From assembly GCF_024178315.1 (NCBI RefSeq), contig NZ_JAMZIK010000086.1, forward strand, positions 1-64,000: 64,000 bases of DNA, in the 5' to 3' direction. Source of the stretch: Siccirubricoccus soli. Its GTDB lineage: Bacteria; Pseudomonadota; Alphaproteobacteria; Acetobacterales; Acetobacteraceae. Shown piece after piece: positions 34,803 to 43,330 of the stretch (within the stretch, counting starts at the first letter, position 1; each line of letters starts with the position of its first letter). The notes under the pieces are model-generated. The model ran no database searches and was not told the origin of the DNA. It saw only the letters and a list, made by a program, of their open reading frames with translations. The position numbers and the translations under genes are program-made.

Positions 34803-35768
34803 TCAGGCCTCGGCGAGGGTGCTGGGGTGGAAAAGGGCTTCCGGCGGGATCGGCCGGACGGCGAGGCCATCGGCCACGGCGAAGCGGATCATCGCCTCCA
34901 CCTCCCCGCGGTTGCGGGCGAAGCCATAGGGCCAGGGATCGCCGCCCATGATCGCCGCCTGCTCGGCATAGGCGTCGGCGATCCAGGGCAGGGAGACCCG
35001 CAGCACGTTGGTGAGCCGGAGCTCCGCAAGGGACAGGTCGCGCGCCTTGCGGAAGGCGCGATGCAGCTCGAGGGGCAGCCAGGGATGGCGCTCGGCGACG
35101 TCCTTCCGCACGGCGAGGCAGTGCATGATGGGAAAGAAGCCGGTTTCCTTGTGCCAGGCGATCTCCTCGGCGCGCGTATCGGTCCAGAGGCGGGCGACCG
35201 GGGCGGTGCCCTCCGTCAGGCAGGTGGGCGGGCGGGGGGAGATCAGCGCATCGACGGCGCCGCTGGCCAGCGCCTCGGCGGGGTCCCGGCCCAGGGGCTG
35301 GACATCGACGCCGGGCGGCAGGGTGATGGGCACGCGCTCATCGCCGGTGCGCCAGCTTATGCCGCGCGTATCCACGCCGTAGTGCTCCCGCAATATGCCG
35401 CGGACCCAGAGCGCCGCCGTCTGCTGGTATTCCGGCAGGCCGATGGTCCGGCCGGCCAGGTCGGCCGGGCTGCGGATGCCACGATCCGTGCGGATGGTGA
35501 TGGCGGCGTGGCGGAAGGCGCGGGAGAGGAAGGCGGGCACGCCGACATAGGGGCTGTCGCCCCGCGCCGTGGTGACGATGTGCGAGCCCATGGAGAGCTC
35601 CGTCACCTCGAAGGCGCGGTCGCGCAGCGCCCGGCGGAAGATGTCCTCCGGCTCTCCCGGCAGCGGGGTGAGGTTGACGCCCGGGATGCTGACGCGGCCG
35701 TCCAGGATCGGCCGGGTCCGGTCGGTTGCGACGCAGGCGAGGCTCAGCGCGATGGTCCCGGACGTCAT
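34803..35768 (-). CDS. 4,5-dihydroxyphthalate decarboxylase-like protein (periplasmic-binding fold)
   Basis: A 321-residue protein of the 4,5-dihydroxyphthalate decarboxylase/ABC substrate-binding-like family. It starts with IALSLACVATDRTRPILDGR and shows DIFRRALRDRAFEVTELSMG, DLAGRTIGLPEYQQTAALWV and VDALISPRPP, all usual in this family. No signal peptide is present, which argues for a cytoplasmic enzyme or ligand-binding protein. The start at 35768 is chosen because the family begins with this strand; the upstream extension is not conserved. It has no operon partner, so substrate and role are open. Confidence 0.75.
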   Translation of the reverse strand: MTSGTIALSLACVATDRTRPILDGRVSIPGVNLTPLPGEPEDIFRRALRDRAFEVTELSMGSHIVTTARGDSPYVGVPAFLSRAFRHAAITIRTDRGIRSPADLAGRTIGLPEYQQTAALWVRGILREHYGVDTRGISWRTGDERVPITLPPGVDVQPLGRDPAEALASGAVDALISPRPPTCLTEGTAPVARLWTDTRAEEIAWHKETGFFPIMHCLAVRKDVAERHPWLPLELHRAFRKARDLSLAELRLTNVLRVSLPWIADAYAEQAAIMGGDPWPYGFARNRGEVEAMIRFAVADGLAVRPIPPEALFHPSTLAEA

Positions 35769-35979
35769 GGGCGGCTCATCCCGTCGGGCTGCGGCGCAAG
35801 GGCGCCAGCGATTCGGACAGGGCCTGCGCCATTGCAGGCCCTGCCGTCTGCCAAGCCAGCCCCCGCGTCCACGCATGGAAGTCGTGACGAAAAAGTGATC
35901 ATAATCTCCATTACAAGCGCATCCCGGTCGAGTGATTGTATACAAATTACCTCAACTTTATGGGCGGGAGACGTTCGGC

Positions 35980-37605
35980 ATGGCGGCTTTCACAGGTACC
36001 AATGCAAGCGAGACGCTTACCGGCACGCCGGACAACGACACCCTCACGGGCCTTGGCGGCAACGATACACTGCGCGGCCTGGATGGGAACGACACTTACA
36101 TCTTCGGGGGCGCCTTCGGGATCGACACGGTCTACGACACCACCGGCGTGGACCAGATCCTCATCGGCGCCGACTATTCCAGCGCCGATTTCCGCCTCTC
36201 CCGCGTCTCCGACGACCTGCGGATCCTGCAGGTCAATGGTGGCCAGTCGATCAGCCTCGAGAACTACTTCAACCCTGGCGTCAACCCGGCCTTCCGCGGC
36301 GCGGTGGAGAGCGTCGCCTTCGCCCAGAACGGCGCGATCTGGAACCTGGCCAGCGGCGCGGCCTTCCTGAACCCGGGTTTCGTCGGCACCAACGCCAACG
36401 AGACGATCACCGCCACCTCCGGCCCGGATGCCATCTTCGGGCTCGGCGGCAATGACACGCTGCGCGGGCTGGAGGGCAACGACACCTACCTGTTCTTTGG
36501 CGCCTTCGGCCGCGATTCCATCGCGGACAGCGCGGGGGTGGACCAGATCCGCATCGCCGCCGACTATTCCGAGCTGGATTTCCGCGCCGTCCGCGCCTCC
36601 AACGACCTGGTCATCAGCCAGACCAACAACGCCCAGGCGATCACGCTCGAGAATTTCTTCAACACCGGGGTCAATCCGGCCTTCCGGGGTGCGATCGAGA
36701 GCGTCGTGTTCGAGCGCACCGGCACCGTCTGGGACCTCTCGAGCGGACAACTCGTCATCCAGCCGGGCTTCTTCGACTACAACGGCTATCTCTCGGCCAA
36801 TCCGGATGTGCGCGCCGCCGGGCTCGACGCCTATTTCCATTACATGACCTATGGCTGGCGCGAGGGCCGGGATCCCTCCGCGCGGTTCGACACCTCGCTC
36901 TACCTGGCGCAGAACCCGGACGTGGCGGCCGCCGGCGTCAACCCGCTGCAGCACTACCTGTCCTATGGCCAGGCGGAAGGGCGGGCGGCGCATCCCGCGG
37001 TCGGCTTCTCGCTCGCCGGCGGGCTGGATGCGCAATACTACCTGCTGGCCAACCCGGATGTCGGCGCGGCCGGGTTGAGCGCGGCCGCCCATTATGAGGC
37101 CTATGGCTGGCACGAGGGGCGCGACCCTTCCTACCTGTTCGACACCTCCTACTACCTCGCCCGGAATCCGGACGTCGCCGCTGCCGGGCTGAACCCGTTG
37201 ACCCATTACAATCTCTATGGCTGGCACGAGGGGCGCGACCCTTCCTACCTGTTCGACACCTCCTACTACCTCGCCCGGAATCCGGACGTCGCCGCTGCCG
37301 GGCTGAACCCGTTGACCCATTACAATCTCTATGGCTGGCACGAGGGGCGCGACCCTTCCTACCTGTTCGACACCTCCTACTACCTCGCCCGGAATCCGGA
37401 CGTCGCCGCTGCCGGGCTGAACCCGTTGACCCATTACAATCTCTATGGCTGGCACGAGGGGCGCGACCCTTCGGCCGGCTTCGACACCACCGCCTATCTG
37501 GCGGCGAATCCGGATGTGGCGGCCGCCGGCGTCAACCCGCTGCAGCACTATCTGAGCTATGGCGTGTATGAGGGCCGGTCGCTGGGCGACATCGGCATCG
37601 CCTGA
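35980..37605 (+). CDS. RTX-like calcium-binding protein with tandem NPDVAAAG repeats
   Basis: A 541-residue protein without a classical signal peptide. Two similar N-terminal modules (about 1-130 and 130-265) each have a short glycine-aspartate RTX stretch (GNDTLRGLDGNDTYIFGG; GNDTLRGLEGNDTYLFFG) followed by a hemolysin-type calcium-binding-related domain. Seven 38- to 46-residue repeats of the form FDTxxYLAxNPDVAAAGxNP plus HYxxYGxxEGR then run to the C-terminus; three central repeats are identical at DNA level. The repeat also occurs in alphaproteobacterial surface and glycan-related proteins. The protein is probably exported by a type I system and located at the cell surface. ATG 35980 has GGGAG upstream and begins the RTX module. 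Confidence 0.82.
   Translation: MAAFTGTNASETLTGTPDNDTLTGLGGNDTLRGLDGNDTYIFGGAFGIDTVYDTTGVDQILIGADYSSADFRLSRVSDDLRILQVNGGQSISLENYFNPGVNPAFRGAVESVAFAQNGAIWNLASGAAFLNPGFVGTNANETITATSGPDAIFGLGGNDTLRGLEGNDTYLFFGAFGRDSIADSAGVDQIRIAADYSELDFRAVRASNDLVISQTNNAQAITLENFFNTGVNPAFRGAIESVVFERTGTVWDLSSGQLVIQPGFFDYNGYLSANPDVRAAGLDAYFHYMTYGWREGRDPSARFDTSLYLAQNPDVAAAGVNPLQHYLSYGQAEGRAAHPAVGFSLAGGLDAQYYLLANPDVGAAGLSAAAHYEAYGWHEGRDPSYLFDTSYYLARNPDVAAAGLNPLTHYNLYGWHEGRDPSYLFDTSYYLARNPDVAAAGLNPLTHYNLYGWHEGRDPSYLFDTSYYLARNPDVAAAGLNPLTHYNLYGWHEGRDPSAGFDTTAYLAANPDVAAAGVNPLQHYLSYGVYEGRSLGDIGIA
37101..37442 (+). repeat. Three perfect 114-bp tandem repeats inside a CDS
   Basis: The unit beginning CTATGGCTGGCACGAGGGGC starts at 37101, 37215 and 37329 with identical sequence throughout; a fourth partial copy starts at 37443 and diverges after about 30 bases. 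Each unit encodes 38 residues, so the reading frame is kept. Exact identity at third codon positions points to recent unequal exchange or slippage. Confidence 0.95.
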
Positions 37606-37662
37606 TACCGGCGGCATCGGTCCCGAACCGTCGCCGGGGCCGCTGCGGCGGCCCGGCGGCGA

Positions 37663-37700
37663 CCGAGGGCGGTTGGTCGGTCACGACCAACCGCCCTCGG
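37663..37700. terminator. Perfect 17-bp hairpin between convergent genes
   Basis: The arm at 37663-37679 and its exact complement at 37684-37700 enclose the loop GTCA. It starts 58 bp after the stop of the RTX-like gene and lies before the 3' end of the convergent molybdenum hydroxylase gene. No T-run follows on either side, so it is a bidirectional terminator or an RNA-stabilising stem rather than a textbook intrinsic terminator. Confidence 0.75.
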
Positions 37701-37737
37701 GGTGCCGCTGGTGCCGGCTCGTCTCGCGTCCTGACAT

Positions 37738-37863
37738 CCTGCGCGATCCTTCGCGCAGGACACCGAGCCGGCGCCCAAGCGGCCTTCCGGAGCCCGGAAG
37801 CCCAGGACCTGCGGGGCCGGCACGAAGGGGCGGCTTGCCTTTGCCCGGGTTCACGCAAGCCGC
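37738..37863. other. Two more hairpins in the same convergent spacer
   Basis: CCTGCGCGA at 37738-37746 pairs exactly with 37751-37759 around the loop TCCT. GCGGCTTGC at 37830-37838 pairs with 37855-37863 around a 16-base loop. With the 17-bp hairpin upstream they make three dyads in about 200 bp of non-coding DNA. No gene is seen between 37606 and 37930. Confidence 0.65.
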
Positions 37864-37930
37864 TCCGGCCTGCTGCTCGAAGGGGGACCACCTCCTTCGC
37901 AGCGGTCGATCCGGTCGGGCCTTCTCTGGC

Positions 37931-40132
37931 CTATATGCCGGCCGCGAGAGTCTCCGGCGTGAAGGGCAGCGCGCGGGGCCGGAGGCCCAGCGCATCATGG
38001 ATACCCCCGGCGATCGCCGCGATGGTCGGCGCCATGGCCGCCTCTCCCGCGCCGAGGAAGGGCTGGTCCGGCCGATCGATCAGGCTGGTCGTCACCTCCG
38101 GCACCTCCGAGAAGCGGAGGATCGGATAGGCATCCCAATTGTCGCTGGTGACGCGGCGGCGGTCGAAGCGCACCTGTTCCAGCAGGGCCACGCTGGCGCC
38201 GTGGATGGCGCCACCCTCATACTGGTTCGCCGCGCCGTCCGGGTTCACCGTCTCGCCGACATCGCCGGCGACCCAGAGGCGGCGGCAGAAGATGCGCTCC
38301 CGCGCCTCGATCTCCGCCACCACGGCCGCCCAGGCGCCGCTGTTCTTGTAGCGCGCCATGCCGAGGCCCATGCCCCAGCCTTCCCGCTTGCTTCGGCCGG
38401 CCCAGTTCGCCAGCTCTGCCGCGCGTTCCAGCACGGCGATGGCGCGCGGATCCTCCAGATGCCGCAGGCGGTAGGCCAGCGGGTCCTCGCCGGCCGCCTC
38501 CGCCAGCTCATCCATCACGCTCTCGATCGACCACACATTCAGCGTGGCGCCGAGGCCGCGCAGCGCGGAGGTCCGGATCGGCATCTCCAGCAGCCGCGTC
38601 GTCTCGATGGCCAGATGCGGGATGGCGTAGAGCGGCACGCCGTTGCGCGGGGCGCCGCCGCCGCCGGCCATGGGCGGGTTGATGCTGGGCTTCACCGGAA
38701 AGGGTTCGGCGAGCATCGAGGCGGCGAGCAGCGTCGGCTCCGGCGCGCGGCCGGGGCGGCTAGAATGGCCGTTGCTGATGATGTGGCTGCGCCAGCTCAG
38801 CAGCCTGCCCTGCGCATCCGTATCGGCCTCGATCTCCACCAGCATGGCGGGGGAGAAGGGCGCCCAGCCCAGTTCCTCGGCGCGGGACCAGAGCAGGCGG
38901 ACCGGCGTGCCGGGCACGGCGCGGGCGGCCAGCGCCGCATCCAGCGCCACGTCATCGGCGCCGTTATGGCCGTAGCAGCCGGCGCCTTCCATGTGGCGCA
39001 CGGTGACCCGCGCATCCGGGATGCGCAGCGCCTTGGCGAGATCGGCGCGGAGGTTGTAGGGGCCCTGGGAGTGGCTCCAGACCTCCAGCGCTTCCCCTTG
39101 CCAGCGCGCCACGGCGCAGCTCGTGCCAATGGACGCATGCGCCAGGTAGGGACGGTGGAATTGGCGCTTCAGCCTGCGTGACACGGTGGCGGGCGGCGTG
39201 CCGCGGGCGGCGACCTCGCTGCGCTCGCCGCGCATGGCGGCCTCGCGCAGCCAGTCCGGCAGCCCCGCCTGCTCCGGCAGCGTGTCGCGCTCCGCCCATT
39301 CGGCGCGGGCGGCGAGGCGCGCAGCGGCCGTCTCGGCGTCCCATTCCGTCGCCGCCAGCACGGCGAGGAAGCTGCCGCCGCGCACCACCCGCGCCTCGCC
39401 GGGCAAGGGGCCCTCGCGCAGCGCGGTCAGCGCGGCGCCGCGGGAGGGCGGGCGCACCACGCGCGCATGCAGCATGCCCGGCAGGCGAAGGTCGTGCACA
39501 TAGCGCGCGGCGCCGAAGACCTTGTCCGGCAGATCGAGCCGCGGCACGGAGGTGCCGGCGATGCGACGGGCGGCAGCCGGCTTCACGCGCGCTTCGGCCG
39601 GGGCCTCGCAGTCCAGCAGCGCGGCATCGGCCAGCGCCCAGTAGCTGCCGATGGGGCCGGCGGGGCCGTGGAAGATGCCGTCGTCCACGGTGATGTCCTC
39701 CACCGGAATGCCGGTGCGCTGCGCCACCACCTGCAGGAAGATGCCCCGCGCTGCAGCGCAGGCATGGCGCATGGCGCTGCCGCTGTCCTGGGTGGAGAGG
39801 CTGCCGCTGGTCACCCCCTCATCCGGTGCCTCCGGCGCCACGGCGGCGCGGGCGGTAACGCGGGAGAGCGCCACGTCCAGCTCCTCCGCCGCGATCTGGG
39901 AGAGCGTGGTCAGGATGCCCTGGCCGATCTCCACCTTGCCCGGGGTGATGGTGACGCGGCCATCGGCGTGGAAGGCCAGCCATTGCGACAGGCGGCGATT
40001 GGCGTTGAGGCTGCCCGGCAGCTTCGGCGCGCCGGGCGGCGGGCCGCCCGTCACGTTGGTGAAGCCGCTTGATGGCAGGTGCGGCCGAGTCTCGCTGCGG
40101 GCCTCCGGCTCTCCGCGATCGGGCGCACTCAT
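37931..40132 (-). CDS. Molybdopterin-binding large subunit of a xanthine dehydrogenase-family hydroxylase
   Basis: A 733-residue subunit of the aldehyde oxidase/isoquinoline 1-oxidoreductase (IorB)/nicotinate dehydrogenase branch, which hydroxylates aldehydes or N-heterocycles with water at a molybdenum centre. Conserved segments include ADGRVTITPGKVEIGQGILT, GARYVHDLRLPGMLHARVVR, HMEGAGCYGHNGADDVALDA and the active-site Glu in LGAGEAAMAPTIAAIA near the C-terminus. No Tat signal or membrane segment is seen, so it should be cytoplasmic. The start overlaps the stop of the small subunit (ATGA). The substrate is not evident; no cytochrome subunit or maturation factor (XdhC type) is adjacent. Confidence 0.9.
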   Translation of the reverse strand: MSAPDRGEPEARSETRPHLPSSGFTNVTGGPPPGAPKLPGSLNANRRLSQWLAFHADGRVTITPGKVEIGQGILTTLSQIAAEELDVALSRVTARAAVAPEAPDEGVTSGSLSTQDSGSAMRHACAAARGIFLQVVAQRTGIPVEDITVDDGIFHGPAGPIGSYWALADAALLDCEAPAEARVKPAAARRIAGTSVPRLDLPDKVFGAARYVHDLRLPGMLHARVVRPPSRGAALTALREGPLPGEARVVRGGSFLAVLAATEWDAETAAARLAARAEWAERDTLPEQAGLPDWLREAAMRGERSEVAARGTPPATVSRRLKRQFHRPYLAHASIGTSCAVARWQGEALEVWSHSQGPYNLRADLAKALRIPDARVTVRHMEGAGCYGHNGADDVALDAALAARAVPGTPVRLLWSRAEELGWAPFSPAMLVEIEADTDAQGRLLSWRSHIISNGHSSRPGRAPEPTLLAASMLAEPFPVKPSINPPMAGGGGAPRNGVPLYAIPHLAIETTRLLEMPIRTSALRGLGATLNVWSIESVMDELAEAAGEDPLAYRLRHLEDPRAIAVLERAAELANWAGRSKREGWGMGLGMARYKNSGAWAAVVAEIEARERIFCRRLWVAGDVGETVNPDGAANQYEGGAIHGASVALLEQVRFDRRRVTSDNWDAYPILRFSEVPEVTTSLIDRPDQPFLGAGEAAMAPTIAAIAGGIHDALGLRPRALPFTPETLAAGI

Positions 40133-40590
40133 GCCGCCATCTCCCGCGCCGCCCGCCGCACGGCGCGGACAATCCGGTTGTGGCTGCCGCAGCGGCAGAG
40201 ATGCGGGTCGAGCGCGGCGCGGATCGCCACCTCATCCGGATCGGGCGTCTTCGCCAGCAGCGCGGCGGCGCTGACGAGGATGCCGGAGAGGCAATAGCCG
40301 CATTGCCCGGCCTGCTCGGCGAGGACGGCGGCTTGCAGGGGGTGCGGGGCGTCCGGCGTGCCGAGCCCCTCGACCGTGGTCACGGATTTGCCGGCGCAGG
40401 CGGAAGCCGCGAGGGTGCAGGCATAGGCAGGCACGCCCTCCACCAGCACCATGCAGGCGCCGCAGCCCTCCGTGCCGCAGCCGAAGCGGGGGCCGGAGAG
40501 GCCGGCAGGGCCGCGCAGGGCGTGGAGAAGGGAGGTATCGGGCGGGATATCCAGCGTGACAGCCGCGCCGTTCAGGGTGAACTGCACCAT
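40129..40590 (-). CDS. (2Fe-2S)-binding small subunit of the molybdenum hydroxylase
   Basis: A 153-residue iron-sulfur protein. The plant-type [2Fe-2S] ligands are Cys38, Cys43, Cys46 and Cys58 (GCGTEGCGACM...YAC); the second cluster uses Cys97, Cys100, Cys132 and Cys134 (CGYC...CRC). It passes electrons from the molybdenum centre of the large subunit to an acceptor. ATG 40590 has GGGAGGCGAC upstream; the longer upstream frame is not conserved. Confidence 0.93.
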   Translation of the reverse strand: MVQFTLNGAAVTLDIPPDTSLLHALRGPAGLSGPRFGCGTEGCGACMVLVEGVPAYACTLAASACAGKSVTTVEGLGTPDAPHPLQAAVLAEQAGQCGYCLSGILVSAAALLAKTPDPDEVAIRAALDPHLCRCGSHNRIVRAVRRAAREMAA

Positions 40591-40646
40591 GTCGCCTCCC
40601 GTAGCTTCTGGAAGGAGGGTCGCAGGGTGGAAAGGCGGTGTCGAGA

Positions 40647-40803
40647 GGGGCGCTGCCCCGCTCGAGCTCACCCCGCCAAAGGCCGAAGGGCCTTTGGAAA
40701 CCTTGAGTTTAGCGCTTCAACCGCCGGGCCGAGACTTAAGGGTTCCAAGGGCCCTTCGGCCCTTGGCGGGTGGGGGTTCTGGGGGAGGGCAGCGCCCTCC
40801 CCC
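40647..40803. repeat. Interspersed palindromic element, copy A
   Basis: About 157 bp composed of four hairpins in a row: GGGGC/GCCCC at 40647-40659, CCAAAGGCC/GGCCTTTGG at 40676-40697, CCAAGGGCC/GGCCCTTGG at 40745-40766, and a 10-bp stem with loop AGC at 40781-40803. The same order and spacer (containing CCGCCGGGC) occurs, in the opposite direction, at 56611-56766. Here it lies between the small-subunit gene and the decayed glutathione S-transferase gene. Confidence 0.85.
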
Positions 40804-40806
40804 AGC

Positions 40807-41390
40807 CTAGGCCGGCAACTCGTAACCCAGCCCCGCCTCCACCGCGATCGTCTCCTGCACCGCGGGGCGCGCCATCATCCGCACGTAATGCGCTTCCAGC
40901 CCCGGCAGGGCGCCGGTCATCGCAACGGGACGGAAGCGCCAATAGAGGCGGAAGAGATGGATGTCGGCGATGGAATAGCGCCCGCCCACCGCCCAATCGG
41001 CGCCGCCCAGGCGCTGCTCCGCCAGGGCCCAGACGGCATTCGCATGCGTCGCCCCCTGGCGCCGCGCCGGGTGCACCGTCGAAGCGAGGAAGGACATCCA
41101 GGAGACCACCCAGGCCTCCTCCCCCCGCCGGCAGCAGCGCCGCCGCCGGATACCGGCGCGCCAGCCAGAACAGGATGCCGGCCACCTTCCGTCAGCGGCC
41201 GCCCATCCACCAGCAGCACCGGCACCTTGCCCTCCGGGTTCACCGCCAGGACGTCCGGCCCCTGGTGCTCCCGCCGCGTGAAGAAGAGCGAGCGCCGTGC
41301 GAAACGCGCGCCCACCTAGCGCAACGCGATATGCGGCGCCATGGAGCTGGAGTCGGGCAAGATGAACAGCGTCAGCGCCGGCTCCGCCAT
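40807..41390 (-). pseudogene. Glutathione S-transferase family protein, decayed
   Basis: Pieces of one glutathione S-transferase appear in different frames: AEPALTLFILPDSSSMAPHI from 41390, a TAG at about 41316-41318 where the family has Glu or a polar residue, then FFTRREHQGPDVLAVNPEGK with VPVLLVDGRPLTE, a one-base shift near 41190 (GILFWLARRYP), another in a G-run near 41122, and finally the helical C-terminal domain with WAVGGRYSIADIHLFRLYW to the stop at 40807. One nonsense change and two single-base shifts make a functional product unlikely. The homopolymer context means sequencing error cannot be excluded for one shift. Confidence 0.8.
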
Positions 41391-41394
41391 CGCC

Positions 41395-42114
41395 TCAGCC
41401 CCGCGCCGCGGCGATCAGCGCCTTGAAGCGGGCGATCACCGCAGGCAGCCCCTCGAACACGCTTTGCGAGATGATGAAGTGGCCGATGGAGACCTCCGCC
41501 ACCTCCGGCATCGCCGCGATCGGGCCGATGGTCTCGTAGCTCAGCCCATGTCCCGCATGGCAGTGCAGGCCGAGCGAGGCCGCCACCGCCGCCCCTGCCT
41601 TCAGCCGCGCCAGGATCGGCCCGCGCGCCTCGGGCGCGGCATCCGCATAGGTGCCGGTATGCAGCTCGATCGCCCGAGCGCCGAGCTTCGCCGCGGCCTC
41701 GATCTGCGCCGGGTCGGGCTCGATGAAGATCGAGACCTCGGTGCCGTTGCCGGCGAGGCGCTTCACCGCCTCGGCCAGGAAGGGTCCGGCGCGCAGCACG
41801 TCCAGCCCGCCCTCGGTGGTCAGCTCGGCGCGCTTCTCCGGCACCAGGCAGCAGGCGGGGGGGCGGAGGCGGGCGCAGATGGCGACCATCTCCTCGGTCG
41901 CTGCCATCTCGAAATTCAGCCGCGTCGCCACCTCGGCGCTGATGCGCTCCACATCGCGGTCGCGGATGTGGCGGCGATCCTCGCGCAGATGCACGGTCAC
42001 GCCATCGGCGCCGGCCGCCATGGCGACGCGTGCCGCCTCCACCGGGTCCGGATGGGTGCCGCCACGGGCATTCCGCAGGGTGGCGACGTGATCGACATTC
42101 ACGGAGAGGCGCAT
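41395..42114 (-). CDS. pdxJ: Pyridoxine 5'-phosphate synthase
   Basis: A 239-residue TIM-barrel enzyme that joins 1-deoxyxylulose 5-phosphate with 3-amino-2-oxopropyl phosphate to give pyridoxine 5'-phosphate, the last ring-forming step of vitamin B6 synthesis. Family signatures are [38 protein letters not shown] and [14 protein letters not shown]. Full length compared with the usual 235-245. The start overlaps the end of pdxA by 16 bp, so both are translated from one message. Confidence 0.97.
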   Translation of the reverse strand: MRLSVNVDHVATLRNARGGTHPDPVEAARVAMAAGADGVTVHLREDRRHIRDRDVERISAEVATRLNFEMAATEEMVAICARLRPPACCLVPEKRAELTTEGGLDVLRAGPFLAEAVKRLAGNGTEVSIFIEPDPAQIEAAAKLGARAIELHTGTYADAAPEARGPILARLKAGAAVAASLGLHCHAGHGLSYETIGPIAAMPEVAEVSIGHFIISQSVFEGLPAVIARFKALIAAARG

Positions 42115-43106
42115 CTTTTCCTCGCAATCTCCGCCGCCAGGCGGAGGGCGGCGATCAGGCTGGCAGGATCGGCCCGGCCGGTGCCGGCGATGTCCAGCGC
42201 CGTGCCGTGGTCAGGGCTGGTGCGGGTGATGGACAGGCCGAGCGTGACGTTCACGCCGCCCGCCATGTCCAGCGTCTTGATCGGGATCAGCGCCTGGTCG
42301 TGATAGAGGCCGAGCGCCACGTCGTAGCCCGGCCGCGCCTTGGCGGTGAACATGGTGTCGGGCGGGATGGGGCCGCGCGCATCGATCCCCTCGGCCCGCA
42401 GCGCGGCGACGGCAGGGGCGACGATGTCGCGATCCTCGGTGCCGAGCGTGCCGTCCTCGCCCGCATGCGGGTTGAGGCCGGCAATGGCCAGCCGCGGCGC
42501 GGCGATGCCGAAATCCCGCCGCAGCCCGGCGGCGGTGAGGCGGGCGGTCTCGACGATGAGCTCCGGCGTCAGCCGGGCGATGGCCTGCCTCAGCGGCTCG
42601 TGGATCGTCACCGGCACCACCCGCAGCTCCGGGCAAGCGAGCAGCATGATGGGCGGCACGCCGGTGCCAGCGATCTCCGCCAGGTATTCGGTATGGCCGG
42701 GGTGGCGAAAGCCGGCGGCGTAGAGGGCGGATTTCTGAATCGGGTTGGTCACCACCCCGGCGGCGCGGCCAGCCTTGGCCAGCGCCACCGCCTCGTCGAT
42801 CGAGCCGATGACGGCAGGCGCATTCGCGGGGTCGATCCGTCCGGGGGTGGCCGGGCGCGGCAGGGGGCGGTGCAGCACCGGCAGCGCCGCGGGGAAGGCA
42901 GCCTCGGCCTCCTCCGGCGCGGCGATGCGGCGCACCGGCACACCGGCGATGCGGTCCGCATCGTCGATCAGGAAGAAGGCCGGGCCGGTGGCGCGCAGCG
43001 CCGCCCAGGCGCCGGCGGCGATCTCGGCGCCGATGCCGGCGGGCTCGCCCATGGTCAAGGCCAGGGGGGCAAGCTGTGGGGCGGTGCTGGCGGGGACGGT
43101 CTGCAT
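42099..43106 (-). CDS. pdxA: 4-hydroxythreonine-4-phosphate dehydrogenase
   Basis: A 335-residue NAD-dependent enzyme that makes the 3-amino-2-oxopropyl phosphate used by PdxJ. Signatures are [51 protein letters not shown] and [12 protein letters not shown], including the metal-binding His residues. ATG 43106 is chosen as the family N-terminus; a longer frame upstream is not conserved. It is the first gene of the pdxA-pdxJ pair and is divergent from the cadherin-like gene. Confidence 0.96.
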   Translation of the reverse strand: MQTVPASTAPQLAPLALTMGEPAGIGAEIAAGAWAALRATGPAFFLIDDADRIAGVPVRRIAAPEEAEAAFPAALPVLHRPLPRPATPGRIDPANAPAVIGSIDEAVALAKAGRAAGVVTNPIQKSALYAAGFRHPGHTEYLAEIAGTGVPPIMLLACPELRVVPVTIHEPLRQAIARLTPELIVETARLTAAGLRRDFGIAAPRLAIAGLNPHAGEDGTLGTEDRDIVAPAVAALRAEGIDARGPIPPDTMFTAKARPGYDVALGLYHDQALIPIKTLDMAGGVNVTLGLSITRTSPDHGTALDIAGTGRADPASLIAALRLAAEIARKRCASP

Positions 43107-43330
43107 TGCCCTCGGATGTAGCGCCGGGTCGGGGGCGCCGTCACCCGCGATCCGGCCGCTGGCCCCGCACCGGCGGCAGCCTGCCTGCCGGCAGCCCCGG
43201 TTGCGGGACGGCATCGCCGCTTTCTGGAACGGGATCGATATACCGAAGGCCGGCGTATCAAAAACACGCCCATAAGAGATCCTTCAGGTCTCATACGTCT
43301 CATGAAGGGAGACGCCGGAGACCCTCAGCC

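Noticed and set aside
37101-37605. Regular repeats that could suggest a CRISPR-like array
   Set aside because: Units are 114 bp without spacers, lie inside an intact reading frame and encode a known type of protein repeat.
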